Numbered from the stretch's first letter, positions 38,208 through 47,888 are shown. The stretch: 64,000 nt of DNA from Planctomycetia bacterium (GCA_015200345.1 CP054187.1:1224470-1288469), one strand, 5' to 3'. Numbers and translations are program-made. Notes: generated from the sequence alone by a model not told the origin.

Positions 38208-38257
38208 CAACATTGAAACCGGGGACGGCAAGGGGCACACGCCGCGGATCAATGTTG
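38208..38257 (+). promoter_or_regulatory. 9-bp inverted repeat in the flagellin leader
   Basis: CAACATTGA (38208-38216) and TCAATGTTG (38249-38257) are perfect inverted repeats about 50 bp before the flagellin start. The leader could fold there, or a protein could bind. No sigma28 or sigma54 promoter could be matched with confidence; a TAGAAT box lies near 38056. Confidence 0.4.
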
Positions 38258-38306
38258 GAAACAACGTCCGCGCCAAGTAAGACGCGCGGAGAAGGGGAAA
38301 TGAAGC

Positions 38307-39704
38307 ATGGGACTCACCGTAACGAACTCAAACACCTTGTCGTTGTTGAACATCCTCAACAAGACGTCGTCGGCGCAATCCGACACCCTGGCCAAGCTCT
38401 CCACGGGCTTCCGGGTCAACAAAGGCTCCGATGATCCCGCCGGGCTCATCGCCATCCAGAGCCTCAACTCCGAACTCGTTTCGGTCGACGCCGCGCTGTC
38501 CAACAGCGCTCGCGCCAAGTCGATGATGGACGTGGCCGATGGCTCGCTGAAGGAAATCTCCAGCCTGCTGACCCAGATCCAGTCGCTCGCCGCCGCCAGC
38601 GTCAGCTCGGGCGGTTTGTCCGGCGCCGAACTGGCCGCCAACCAGGCCCAGATCGACAACGCGATCACGGCCATTGACCGAATCGTCCGCACCGCATCGT
38701 TTAACGGCAAGAACCTGCTCGACGGCGCACAGTCGATCCGCGCGACCGCCAGCGATCCGACCAAGGTCTCGGACGTGCGCGTCTACTCCCGCCCGTCGGA
38801 GGATTCGACCCAGAGCTTCGCCGTCAACGTCCAGGCGGCCGGCACCGTCGCCTCGGCCACGCTGACCACCGTCAGCGCCGCGTCGCTGGGCGATGCGCAG
38901 TTCACCATCACCGGCGCGCTGGGCACGGCGACGATCACCGTGTCCGATTCCGACACCTTCACGGAAATCCGCGACAAGATCATCGCGGCGGCTTCGGAGA
39001 CCGGCGTCTCGGCGTCGATCTCGGGCAGCGAGCTGCATCTCCAGAGCCGTGATTTCGGCTCGAGCAAGTTCGTCAGCGCCTCACTCATCAGCGGCGATAC
39101 GGACTTTGCGAACATCGCCCGCACGACCGGCACCAACGCCACGGTGACGGTCAACGGCCAGCAGGCGTTCGTGGACGGCCTGAAGGTCTCGTTCAACAGC
39201 AACGGCACCAGCGGTGAGTTCACCCTGACGACCGCCGGCAACGTCGCCGGCAGCGCGGGCACTGTGGACATCGACGGTGGTGGCGCGACGTTCCAGCTCG
39301 GCACGACCAGCAACACGCGGTCGACCATCGGCCTGAACTCGCTCTACTCGCACGATCTGGGTGACAGCATCAGCGGCTACCTGAACACGATCAAGAGCGG
39401 CGGCAGCAACGATCTGTCCACCGACGCCAACAAGGCGCTTGAGATCGTCAAGAAGGCGATCAGCCAGGTCGCCACGGCGCAGGGCCGCATCGGCGGATTC
39501 ACCAAGTTCCAGGTGGAATCGTCGGTCAACAGCCTCAACGCCACGAAGGAAGGTCTCACGGCCGCTCGAAGCACCGTCCGAGACATCGACTTCGCGGTCG
39601 AGACGGCCGAGTTGAGTCGTCAGAACGTGCTGCTGCAATCGGCGCTCTCCCTGTTGGGCGTCGCCAATCAGCAGTCCGGTCAAATCCTGGCGCTGCTCCG
39701 GTAA
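38307..39704 (+). CDS. fliC: Flagellin
   Basis: The 465-residue protein forms the flagellar filament after export by the flagellar type III system. The N-terminal D0/D1 part has the usual LSTGFRVNKGSDDPAGLIAI and LLTQIQSLA heptads. The centre (about 150-345) is a variable beta-rich domain. The C-terminal D1/D0 has [40 protein letters not shown] and a hydrophobic end with LLGVANQQSGQILALLR. A GGGGAAA purine stretch lies about 6-9 nt upstream. It stands alone here; no fliS, fliD or other flagellar gene is in the window. A strong terminator follows directly. Confidence 0.97.
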   Translation: MGLTVTNSNTLSLLNILNKTSSAQSDTLAKLSTGFRVNKGSDDPAGLIAIQSLNSELVSVDAALSNSARAKSMMDVADGSLKEISSLLTQIQSLAAASVSSGGLSGAELAANQAQIDNAITAIDRIVRTASFNGKNLLDGAQSIRATASDPTKVSDVRVYSRPSEDSTQSFAVNVQAAGTVASATLTTVSAASLGDAQFTITGALGTATITVSDSDTFTEIRDKIIAAASETGVSASISGSELHLQSRDFGSSKFVSASLISGDTDFANIARTTGTNATVTVNGQQAFVDGLKVSFNSNGTSGEFTLTTAGNVAGSAGTVDIDGGGATFQLGTTSNTRSTIGLNSLYSHDLGDSISGYLNTIKSGGSNDLSTDANKALEIVKKAISQVATAQGRIGGFTKFQVESSVNSLNATKEGLTAARSTVRDIDFAVETAELSRQNVLLQSALSLLGVANQQSGQILALLR

Positions 39705-39738
39705 GGCTGAGGCAGCTCCAGGTCTGGTGGGTCCCAAC

Positions 39739-39779
39739 CGGCGGGGTGGAGGCAATCCTCCATCCCGCCGTCTTTTTTA
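39739..39779 (+). terminator. Strong intrinsic terminator after the flagellin gene
   Basis: A 14-bp stem (arms 39739-39752 and 39757-39770, loop CAAT, one G-U pair) is followed by TCTTTTTT. It lies 35 bp past the flagellin stop. Confidence 0.92.
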
Positions 39780-39796
39780 CGAAGCACCGGGATGAC

Positions 39797-41008
39797 TTAT
39801 TGCGATTCGCGCCGCGCGAATCGGATTGCCTGACGCACCCAATCCAGACAGGCGTCCGGTGATGTGGCATAATCCTGAAAGACAATCGTCTCACAGCCCG
39901 TTTGTGCCGCCTCATGGGTCAGGCTCACGAGATGCGGCCCGTCGCGAACATCCGGCGGCCGACTTGGCATCAAGAGATCGATTTTCAGTTCCCCGGGCAT
40001 GGGGGGTGATTCGTTCCGGACAGCCGCCAGCGCCGATCCCAGCTTGCGAACGGGTCTCGGCTCGTCAGGCAGCCCACCTCGCACGGCTCGCAGCGACATT
40101 CTCTCGCTGATTCCCTCCCACGTTCGAAGCGCGTGCCGCGCGGCGAACTCAACTGGATAACGGGATTCTTCCAATCGCAGCGACAACGACTTCCTGCATC
40201 GCTCGCGTAGCTGGCGAACCAGTGTGCGGGCGGATTCGTCCTGCCATCGCTCATAACCCGCCAGCGCGGCGACCTCCGCCACAACATCCTTCCATTCACG
40301 CGGCGCCGCATCCATCGCCGGCAGCGACGAGATCAGGTCTGTGATCTTTTTCTGCACCAGCGCGATGTCAACACCCGCGGCCTGCGCCTGTTGCCGGCAC
40401 GACGGACAAAAACACCACGCCAGGCATTCACTGAACGGCTCACCGTCCGACGACGGCGAAGGAAACGTCAGGACGTCATACGCTGCCTGCGCCCTCGGAC
40501 GGCGCGGCGCAGCGATCTCCACCACGTCGATCGGATAGTTGGATGACAAGTCCTCAATCAGCGCCGCGTGCAGCTCCTGCGTGTCGGGATGTGCAAAGCA
40601 AAGCGAATGAGGACTCACATCGCCCAGCGCGTTGATGATCGTCGCGACCGTCGATCGCTCCGGCATGGGGATCGATACCGGCAGCGCGGCGCGCACCTTC
40701 AACCGATGACGCTCCGCCAGCTTGCAAACGGCCTCCAGGGGATTACGAGACTTCATCCACGCCGCGATGCGCGGTCGCACGCGAACACTCGCATATTTTG
40801 ACGCATCGAGCTGAAATTGAAGCCCCTTGTCGCAGGAATCAATCCGCGGCCCCATTGGCCCGCGCGGGTAAAGCGCCGCACCGCCGCTGCTGCTGACGTG
40901 TAGATGGATGCCGTCGACGCCGATCTCGCCGGCCAGACGCGCCAGCGCCTCCTCCGCGCCCTCCCGCTCGAGTTCCCACGGCTGACACTCGAAAAAAAAT
41001 TGCTTCAT
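39797..41008 (-). CDS. Uncharacterised protein, possible TIM-barrel glycosidase-like (403 aa)
   Basis: The ATG at 41008 opens a soluble protein without a signal peptide (MKQFFFECQPWELEREG). GIHLHVSSSGGAALYPRG, a WCFCPSCRQQAQAAGVDI Cys motif and a final HEAAQTGCETIVFQDYA segment recall uncharacterised bacterial proteins with a TIM-barrel glycoside-hydrolase-like fold. In those proteins the C-x-C-x2-C stretch follows the nucleophile-bearing strand. No catalytic residues can be named safely. It is the last gene of the minus-strand run that contains the NSS transporter. Confidence 0.75.
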   Translation of the reverse strand: MKQFFFECQPWELEREGAEEALARLAGEIGVDGIHLHVSSSGGAALYPRGPMGPRIDSCDKGLQFQLDASKYASVRVRPRIAAWMKSRNPLEAVCKLAERHRLKVRAALPVSIPMPERSTVATIINALGDVSPHSLCFAHPDTQELHAALIEDLSSNYPIDVVEIAAPRRPRAQAAYDVLTFPSPSSDGEPFSECLAWCFCPSCRQQAQAAGVDIALVQKKITDLISSLPAMDAAPREWKDVVAEVAALAGYERWQDESARTLVRQLRERCRKSLSLRLEESRYPVEFAARHALRTWEGISERMSLRAVRGGLPDEPRPVRKLGSALAAVRNESPPMPGELKIDLLMPSRPPDVRDGPHLVSLTHEAAQTGCETIVFQDYATSPDACLDWVRQAIRFARRESQ

Positions 41009-41064
41009 CGCGCAACAGCCCCCGGCCGCGGACCTGGCGTGGTCCGTCGAGACAGGCTCGCCGG

Positions 41065-41220
41065 CTAATCGGATTCGCGATCCTTCGTGTCGATTTCGAT
41101 CGGGGCATGCATGTGATTGGCCACGCTGGGTTTGCACAACACCTTATAAAAGCAAAACGTGACCAGCCCCAGCACGAAGCCGATCGAACCAATCATGAAG
41201 ATCCAGCCTGCTGAAGTCAT
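41065..41220 (-). CDS. Small membrane partner of the NSS transporter (MetS-like, 51 aa)
   Basis: The gene overlaps the transporter stop by 4 bp (ATGA), so the two are translated together. The product has one transmembrane helix (GWIFMIGSIGFVLGLVTFCF) and a short acidic tail ending TKDRESD. This matches the layout of MetS, the small subunit of actinobacterial MetPS methionine/alanine importers of the NSS family. It probably stabilises or regulates the transporter. Confidence 0.8.
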   Translation of the reverse strand: MTSAGWIFMIGSIGFVLGLVTFCFYKVLCKPSVANHMHAPIEIDTKDRESD

Positions 41221-42848
41221 GATCGTGGCTCTCCTCCCTTCGTCCGCACCGGTCCCGCGCCCGAACCGCGCGAATCCGCCGACTCCGCCTTCCATCGCTT
41301 GCCGCCGATGCCGATCATGATCAGCAGGAATACCGTGACGACGACGATCAGGATAAAGCTAAGCATATTGACGTTGTCATCGCGGACCATTCGAACGAAA
41401 CGCATCAGATCGCTCCTGAAGAATGAGCCGATCATGATGAGCAGGTAGAGCGGCGTCACGTACTTAATGACAAACGGGAAAAACCGCGGCAGCTTCATCT
41501 CCGCGCCTTCGTGCGCGAACTGCACCGCCCGCTTCACGCCGAAGACCCAGCCAAACAGCACCGTCTGCACCGCCGCCAGCATTACAATCGTCGTCGTTCC
41601 GATCGTCTCATCGAGGAAGTTCAACGCCTTGAGATCCTTGCTGAAGAAAATCACGAACAACGACCCCATGCCGGTGATCAGCCCCAGCAGCGCCACCGAT
41701 CCGCGACGGCCGATCCCCAGCGCTTCTTCCAGAAACGCGATCGCCGGCTGCAACATGGACAGCGAACTGGTGATCGCGGCGAGGAAGAGCATGAAGAACC
41801 ACAGGAAACCGAAGAATCGCCCGCCGGGCATGTACTCGAAGACAATCGGCAGGGTGTGAAAGCCCAGGCTGAACGTCCCCGTCGCTTGCGCGCCGGCGAT
41901 GCCAAGAAACACAAACGCCGCCGGGATGGTAATCAATCCGCCCAGACACACCTCGAAAAACTCGTTGGTCGAACTGGCGGTCAACCCCGACAGCACGATG
42001 TCATCCTTGCGCTTCAGATAACTCGCATAGTTCACGATCACGCCGAATCCGACCGACAAGCTGAAAAAGATCTGCCCGGCCGCCGCCATCCAGACTTTCG
42101 GCTGCGCCAGCGCGGCGATCCAGCTTCCGCCGCCGTCCACCGGCTTGGGATTCCACATGAAGCCCAGGCCGTTCACCACGTTCAGGTCGGGCTGGTCAGG
42201 ATTCGGCGTGCCCAGCGTCAGCACGCGCCCCAGCACAATGAACGCGCACAAGGCCATCAACGGCATGGCGTACGTGCAGAACTTCTCAATCCCCTTCGAA
42301 ATACCACGGAAGATGATCAGAAAATTGACGGTAAACACGGCCAGCCAGACCACCACGCTGATATGCAGCTTGCCGTCAAGCATCAAGCCGTCCTGCTTGG
42401 CTCCTACGAAACTGTTGAAGTACTCCACGCTCCGGGCGGCATGTTGACTCTTGTCGTCTCCCAAGTCGATCCAATTAAACAAATAGCTGATGGCATAACC
42501 CAGGCACCACGACTCGATCAGGACGTAGTACATGTAGATGATGACCGGGATCAGCAATCCCAGCACACCGAGATAACGCCAGATCGGCCGCTTCCCCAGC
42601 ACGCCGAAAATCGCCGGCGCGGAATTGAATCCGAACTGCCCGCCGTACTTGCCCATCGTCCACTCGGCCCAGCAGATCGGGATCCCCAGGAAAATCAGCG
42701 CGCAGAAATACGGAATCATGAACGCGCCGCCACCGTTGGCCGCCGCGTTGCCGGGGAAGCGAAGAAAATTGCCCAGCCCCACGGCCGACCCCGCAACCGC
42801 GAGAATGATCCCCAGCCGGCTGCCCCATTGCTCCTTTGGCTTGCTCAT
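41217..42848 (-). CDS. Neurotransmitter:sodium symporter (NSS/SNF) family transporter
   Basis: The 543-residue inner-membrane protein uses the sodium gradient to import amino acids or related solutes. The LeuT-type start is clear (WGSRLGIILAVAGSAVGLGN, then FLRFPGNAAANGGGAF, the unwound TM1 region with Na-site residues), with about twelve transmembrane helices. TM6 includes the FFSLSVGFGVIVNYASY segment that lines the substrate site. Together with the overlapping 51-aa protein it resembles the MetP/MetS pair, so methionine or alanine are candidate substrates. Confidence 0.94.
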   Translation of the reverse strand: MSKPKEQWGSRLGIILAVAGSAVGLGNFLRFPGNAAANGGGAFMIPYFCALIFLGIPICWAEWTMGKYGGQFGFNSAPAIFGVLGKRPIWRYLGVLGLLIPVIIYMYYVLIESWCLGYAISYLFNWIDLGDDKSQHAARSVEYFNSFVGAKQDGLMLDGKLHISVVVWLAVFTVNFLIIFRGISKGIEKFCTYAMPLMALCAFIVLGRVLTLGTPNPDQPDLNVVNGLGFMWNPKPVDGGGSWIAALAQPKVWMAAAGQIFFSLSVGFGVIVNYASYLKRKDDIVLSGLTASSTNEFFEVCLGGLITIPAAFVFLGIAGAQATGTFSLGFHTLPIVFEYMPGGRFFGFLWFFMLFLAAITSSLSMLQPAIAFLEEALGIGRRGSVALLGLITGMGSLFVIFFSKDLKALNFLDETIGTTTIVMLAAVQTVLFGWVFGVKRAVQFAHEGAEMKLPRFFPFVIKYVTPLYLLIMIGSFFRSDLMRFVRMVRDDNVNMLSFILIVVVTVFLLIMIGIGGKRWKAESADSRGSGAGPVRTKGGEPRS

Positions 42849-42980
42849 GCGTCGCGCGCTCCGTGATGTCGGATGGGCGTTGATCGAACCCGATCAGATC
42901 CGGATGAATCGAGGGAGCATACTCGGAACCCGAGGGATTGCAATCCGACGGCTTCGAACGCTCCTACCGGCTCGCACGAG

Positions 42981-44867
42981 TCACACCACAGCCGATGCGG
43001 AAGACTGCTCCGGCACGCGACCGATGGCGAACACAATGACCACCAACAGCACCGTGCCGATCACCAGCCCGACCCACACCGACAGGCCGAAATAGCCACA
43101 CAGCAAATCGCCCGCCAGAATCTCCATTCCGGCCGCGACCAGTGCATACGGGATCTGCGTCCAGACGTGTTTCTCCAACGGGCACTCCGACGCCAGCGCC
43201 GACAACACCGTCGTGTCGCTGATCGGCGAGCAATGATCGCCGAAGACCGCGCCGGCCAGCACGCTGCCGACCGAGCCGTAGAACAGGCCCAGCGCCTGAT
43301 CGTGCGGCATGTCGGCTGCAAGATGGCCGGCCAGCAGCACGGCCACGGGGCAGATGATGCCCATCGTCCCCCACGATGTGCCCGTCGCAAACGACACGAC
43401 ACACGAACTGACAAAGATCAAGAGCGGCAGCAGGGTCGGCGCGAAATCATGGGAGCGCAGCTCATGCACCGCGACCTTGCCGATGTGCAACTCCTTCATC
43501 GCGTCCGACAGCGTCCACGCCAGCACAAGAATCGCCACGGCGGGGAAGACCCGTTGTATGCCGGTCATCATCGACTCAAAAGCCGCAGCAAGCGTCTGGG
43601 CGCGCGAGGCCACGGAGATCGACAGCGCCGTGATCAGCGCGATCATCGCGCCATACAGAATGGAGATGTACGCGTTGGCCTCGCTAAGAATGCCGGCGAT
43701 GTCTCGCGGCTGTTTGGGAGAATAAAAACCGGTCAGGAAGAGAATCGTCATGGTGGCGAAGATCAACACGCCGACCGGAATACCGGCATACCACCATCGC
43801 GCGGATTCGGCCGTGACGTTTCCCTTGACGAGGTCCTCCTCGGGTTGATTCCGCACGCGCCGTTCCGCCGCGCGCATCGGACCGAAATCGCGGTTCGTCA
43901 CGGCAATCAGGAAAACCAGCACAAGCGTGAAGATCGCATAATATCGATACGGCAAACTCGCCAAAAAGGCCTGATACGCCGTAATCCCCTGCAAGAACGC
44001 GGGGCGGCTGCCCTCCGCATCGAGTTGGGCGAATCCGGCCCCGATGAAACCGACTTCCGTCGCGATCCACGTGCCGAACGGCGCGAGGGACGCAACCGGC
44101 GCCGCCGTGGCGTCAAGAATAAAGGACAATTTTTCGCGGCTGACCCGCAGGCGATCGAGGAGCGGCCGCATCGTCGGCCCAATAATGAGACAATTGGAAT
44201 AATCATCGAAAAACACGGCCATGCCGGCGAGGTAGGTCGCCACCATTCCGCGAATGCGCGTCGTCGCAAGCCGTGCGATCTGCGCGACGAATGCCGACGT
44301 GCCGCCGTTGAGATTGATCACCCCCACGACGCCCGCGATGGTGAGCGTCGCCAGCACCGTCTGCACGCGCGACGGATCCGCCTCGCCGCTGTGCGACGGA
44401 TCGGTCAGCGCGCCGACGAGATAGCGCTCGACCGCAAGGCGAAAAACCGCAATGAAGCCCGGCCCGCCGAACGCCTCGCCCGGCGGCAGGCAATGCATCA
44501 TCAACGTGCAGGCCGTGAGAATCCCCAGAATCAGCGCGGGGAGAACCTGCCGCAGCAGGATCGCCACGGCAATCGCAACCGCCGCCGGCGTAACAACCCA
44601 CAAACCGTAACGATCCTCCGGCGGGATCAGCGTCGGCGCCGTGGCAGCAGCCCCGGCGGGCTGCGTGGCCTGCGATGCGACGGTCGTCTCAAATCCAAAC
44701 GCCGACGGGATGATACCCGCATGGAAGAGCCACGCAGCGCCCAGCGCGATCGCCGCCGCACAGGCAACGTGAGCCCGCCGCCGAGTCGATGCGGCGTCCG
44801 ACACCGCGCCATGCCGATCCGGCAGGCCTTGCATCGAACGAGAAGCGTGTCGCCGCCATCGAAACAT
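42981..44867 (-). CDS. Na+/H+ antiporter NhaC-family membrane protein
   Basis: The 628-residue protein has 11-13 predicted membrane helices. Motifs of the NhaC-type antiporter family are AVFFDDYSNCLIIGPTMRPL (Asp-Asp and Asn in the ion path), ASLAPFGTWIATEVGFIG, ATGTSWGTMGIICPVAV and VFGDHCSPISDTTVLSA. It would exchange sodium for protons, possibly with an organic substrate. The ATG at 44867 is preferred; a GTG seven codons upstream (44888) is possible, and neither has a good ribosome site. The N-terminal region has a basic segment and a hydrophobic helix before the first motif, longer than usual. It begins 53 bp after the RpiB-DeoC gene. Confidence 0.9.
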   Translation of the reverse strand: MFRWRRHASRSMQGLPDRHGAVSDAASTRRRAHVACAAAIALGAAWLFHAGIIPSAFGFETTVASQATQPAGAAATAPTLIPPEDRYGLWVVTPAAVAIAVAILLRQVLPALILGILTACTLMMHCLPPGEAFGGPGFIAVFRLAVERYLVGALTDPSHSGEADPSRVQTVLATLTIAGVVGVINLNGGTSAFVAQIARLATTRIRGMVATYLAGMAVFFDDYSNCLIIGPTMRPLLDRLRVSREKLSFILDATAAPVASLAPFGTWIATEVGFIGAGFAQLDAEGSRPAFLQGITAYQAFLASLPYRYYAIFTLVLVFLIAVTNRDFGPMRAAERRVRNQPEEDLVKGNVTAESARWWYAGIPVGVLIFATMTILFLTGFYSPKQPRDIAGILSEANAYISILYGAMIALITALSISVASRAQTLAAAFESMMTGIQRVFPAVAILVLAWTLSDAMKELHIGKVAVHELRSHDFAPTLLPLLIFVSSCVVSFATGTSWGTMGIICPVAVLLAGHLAADMPHDQALGLFYGSVGSVLAGAVFGDHCSPISDTTVLSALASECPLEKHVWTQIPYALVAAGMEILAGDLLCGYFGLSVWVGLVIGTVLLVVIVFAIGRVPEQSSASAVV

Positions 44868-44920
44868 GGCCGCGAACGTTAGCGGCACACCACGCGCCGG
44901 TCAATCGCACTCGCGATTCT

Positions 44921-46432
44921 TCAGTATTTCTCTTTAGCCGACGAACTCGCACTCGACGCCGGCGCCGCGGTTTCGCCCCTGGCCTCTTTCAGAATCGCCA
45001 CGCCCGCGCTGGCACCGATCCGCGTCGCACCCGCCTGCACCATCGCGCGCAGATCTTCGTAGCTGCGAATGCCCCCCGCCGCCTTCACGCCCATGCGCGT
45101 GCCGCGAACTGCCTCGGCCATCAGCGCCACGTCCGCCGCCGTCGCGCCGCCGCTGGAGAATCCCGTACTCGTCTTCACGAAATCCGCCCGCGCCCGCCGC
45201 GCCGCAACACAAGCCCGCACCTTCTCCTCGTCGGTCAGCAGCGCACACTCAATGATCACCTTGCAAATCGCGCGGCCGTCCACGCACGCATCGACGACCG
45301 CCTTGATATCGCGGAAGACCAGCTCGTCGTCGCCGCTCTTGAGCGCGCCGATGTTGATCACCATGTCGATCTCACGCGCCCCGTCACGAATCGCCCGCCG
45401 CGTCTCAAACGCTTTCACATCCGGCGTGTGCGCCCCCAGCGGAAAGCCAACAACGGTGCAGACCTTTACATCTGTGCCGCGCAGCATCGACGCGCACAGA
45501 CTCACCCACGTCGGATTGATGCACACCGACGCGAAATGGTGAGCCGCCGCCTCACGGCAAAGCTGCTCCACCTGACTGCGCGTCGCCTCGGGCTTCAGCA
45601 AGGTATGATCAATAAACTTCGCCACGTCCTGCGCGATCGGGCCGCCGCCCAGGCCGAATGCGATCCGACCCGCCCCCATGTCGATCAAATTCCGCACCGC
45701 CGACGGATTCTTCTCCGCGCAGTGCCCATGACAATCGGCCCCGCAGCACGCACACGGCGCGCCAGCCGGCCAGTGCCCGCGCCCGGCCATCTCCGCGATT
45801 CGCTGTGCGATCCGGTCCAGGTCTTCGCTCGATAGATTCATGCCGCCGCTATCACCGCTCACGTTGCCGCTCCCGCCCCCAACGGTCCGTTGCTCCGATC
45901 CGGCTCCCTTGTCCGCAGAATGCCCGCCGCAAGGACACGTCGCTCCGCCGCCGCACTCGCACCCGCAAACTCCAGCAGCTCCCACAGCCGCCACGCCCCG
46001 TTCCAGCTCACCGATCATCGCCACGCGCTTCTTGTGCCGCTCCTCCGTGCACTCCGTCGTCAGAAATACATCGACGATCTGCTCCGCCAGCCCCGTGCCG
46101 ATCAGCCGCGCGCCAAGCGTCAGCACGTTTGCATCATTATGCTCGCGGCTGTTCCGCGCGCTGGAGACATCGTAACACAGCGCCGCGCGGACCCCGCGAA
46201 TCTTGTTCGCCGCCATCGACGAACCAATCCCCGCGCCATCAATCATGATCCCTCGCGCGCACGAACCGCTCGCCACCTGCCGCGCCACTTCGGCTGCGAT
46301 CACCGGGTAATCCGCCGTCGCACCGTCGAACGTGCCGCAGTCCTGCACCGCCAACCCGCGGCCGCCCAGCCATTTAGCCAGATGGGTCTTTAGCTCGTAG
46401 CCGCCGTGATCCGATCCGATCGCGATCCGCAT
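44921..46432 (-). CDS. RpiB-DeoC fusion: LacAB/RpiB isomerase domain, Cys-rich linker, deoxyribose-phosphate aldolase domain
   Basis: Residues ~1-145 are an RpiB/LacAB-type sugar-phosphate isomerase ([15 protein letters not shown] start, [16 protein letters not shown]). The loop that holds the catalytic Cys in E. coli RpiB (CGTGIG) reads DGAGIG here, so Cys is Asp. The linker (about 146-255) has five Cys around [15 protein letters not shown], a Gly/Ser stretch, an amphipathic helix ([17 protein letters not shown]) and a second cluster, [12 protein letters not shown]. Residues ~260-490 are DeoC aldolase: [12 protein letters not shown], the Schiff-base Lys in [14 protein letters not shown] and the second Lys in GVKAAGGI. 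DeoC splits 2-deoxyribose 5-phosphate into glyceraldehyde 3-phosphate and acetaldehyde. An internal ATG at 45841 could start a shorter DeoC form. Confidence 0.95.
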   Translation of the reverse strand: MRIAIGSDHGGYELKTHLAKWLGGRGLAVQDCGTFDGATADYPVIAAEVARQVASGSCARGIMIDGAGIGSSMAANKIRGVRAALCYDVSSARNSREHNDANVLTLGARLIGTGLAEQIVDVFLTTECTEERHKKRVAMIGELERGVAAVGAAGVCGCECGGGATCPCGGHSADKGAGSEQRTVGGGSGNVSGDSGGMNLSSEDLDRIAQRIAEMAGRGHWPAGAPCACCGADCHGHCAEKNPSAVRNLIDMGAGRIAFGLGGGPIAQDVAKFIDHTLLKPEATRSQVEQLCREAAAHHFASVCINPTWVSLCASMLRGTDVKVCTVVGFPLGAHTPDVKAFETRRAIRDGAREIDMVINIGALKSGDDELVFRDIKAVVDACVDGRAICKVIIECALLTDEEKVRACVAARRARADFVKTSTGFSSGGATAADVALMAEAVRGTRMGVKAAGGIRSYEDLRAMVQAGATRIGASAGVAILKEARGETAAPASSASSSAKEKY

Positions 46433-46523
46433 GGGTGTTCCAGTCGCCGAACACAGGTGCTCGGTGCCTCGACCGATCCAAAAATCCAATCGATTTCCCT
46501 AACGCTATCCGCGCGACCCATCT

Positions 46524-46529
46524 TATACT
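46524..46529 (+). promoter_or_regulatory. -10-like TATACT upstream of the glycosyltransferase gene
   Basis: TATACT lies 65 bp before the ATG at 46595 in the divergent spacer with the RpiB-DeoC gene. No clear -35 box was seen. Confidence 0.35.
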
Positions 46530-46594
46530 TGATAGTCGGGCGGCCCAAGTCACCTCACCCGCCGGCCCACGACGCGACGCCAGCAGGATTTATC

Positions 46595-47725
46595 ATGCCG
46601 GAGTCAACGCCATCCGAGCCGCGCCTCTGCGTCTGCCACATCTTCGACGAAGAATGGGCCCATGCCTGCATTCATAGCCTGCGCTACCTCCTACTGGGGC
46701 TCGTCGACGCCGCCGTCGAAACGCTCCTCGTCATGCCCGCAGGCCGCACGCTTCCCACACCGCCGGCCGGTCCCATCGCGCTTTTGACCTGTGAGCAAGG
46801 CAACTGGCTCACGCGCCGCGCGCAGGCCCGGCGGATCGTCGCCCGAATCCGCGAGAAACTGGCAGCCATGAAATCCACCGGCCCGGTCATCGCGCACGGC
46901 TTCGGGCCGCGGTCTCTCCCCATTGCGGCCGAGATCATCGCCGGACGCGACGGCGCGGTCGTGCTGACGCTCGACGGCGCCGAATCTCATGCCTTGCCGC
47001 ACCTGGGAATCAAACTCGAGCACCCGCCAACGATTCTCGCGCCGACGCCGCCCATCGCCCGAAGATTAAGCACGGTTCACGTCGCGCCCCGCGTCGAGAT
47101 CGCGCCCCTCGGCGTCCCGGCCGCCGATCGCGTCGCCGCCTTTGACGACGAATCGGCCGAAATCGCCCTGATCTTCGCCGGTCGCCTGACCCCGGCGGCC
47201 CGGATCGACTTGCTCCTCCGCGCGCTGAAGCGCCTGCTTGCAACGCTGCCACACGCCATGCTTTTCCTCGCGGGCAAAGGTCCCGCCGAACCGGCCCTGC
47301 GACAGCTCGCCGACGCCCTCGGAATCGCCTCAAATGTCATCTTTGTCGGACGCGTCGAGCCGATTCGATCCGTCCTGCGATCCGCCGATGTCTTCTGCAT
47401 CCCGCACTGGGACGGCCGATGGTGTGAAGAAGTCATCGAGGCCATGGCGGCGGGACTGGCCATCGTCGCACCGGAAAACGGACCCATCGAGTCGCTTCGC
47501 CACGGCCAATCTGCCCTCTTGTTCCCCGAGAGTGATGAGTTTCGACTGGCCGAATACCTGGAGCGAATGACGCAGGATCGCGCGACGGCCCGCCGGCTCG
47601 CGGCCGAAGCACAGAACGCCTGCCGGGCCGAGCATCAGGTCAGCCGGATGGTGCAACAACATCTCGCCGTGTACCGATCGCTGGCATCGCGCGGGAAGAC
47701 GCTCAAGCTGGACACCAACCGATAA
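46595..47725 (+). CDS. Glycosyltransferase family 4 protein
   Basis: AGGA 7 nt before the ATG supports this start. The 376-residue GT-B protein has an N-terminal domain with VIAHGFGPRSLPIAAE. Its C-terminal nucleotide-sugar domain has LIFAGRLTPAARIDLLLRA, GKGPAEPALRQLADALGI, VIFVGRV and the E-x7-E-like FCIPHWDGRWCEEVIEAMAAG with GLAIVAPENGP. It probably transfers a sugar from a nucleotide donor to an envelope glycan; donor and acceptor are unknown. No signal or membrane helix is present. Confidence 0.9.
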   Translation: MPESTPSEPRLCVCHIFDEEWAHACIHSLRYLLLGLVDAAVETLLVMPAGRTLPTPPAGPIALLTCEQGNWLTRRAQARRIVARIREKLAAMKSTGPVIAHGFGPRSLPIAAEIIAGRDGAVVLTLDGAESHALPHLGIKLEHPPTILAPTPPIARRLSTVHVAPRVEIAPLGVPAADRVAAFDDESAEIALIFAGRLTPAARIDLLLRALKRLLATLPHAMLFLAGKGPAEPALRQLADALGIASNVIFVGRVEPIRSVLRSADVFCIPHWDGRWCEEVIEAMAAGLAIVAPENGPIESLRHGQSALLFPESDEFRLAEYLERMTQDRATARRLAAEAQNACRAEHQVSRMVQQHLAVYRSLASRGKTLKLDTNR

Positions 47726-47888
47726 CTCATTCCCGCAATCGCCGGACGTCGCCAAAGGGCAGTGCCGATTCGGACGTTCCACCCGTTCCGACGCAAACGG
47801 CGACGATTATCGAACCGTTGCGATCGCAAATCGTTGATTCGCTCCGCGCCGGCGGCATACAATCGACACGGGCGTCTTGAAGTCGCGT

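Noticed and set aside
42873..44882. 669-codon plus-strand frame opposite the NhaC-type antiporter
   Set aside because: Arg/Gln/His-rich shadow of membrane-helix codons; no signature.
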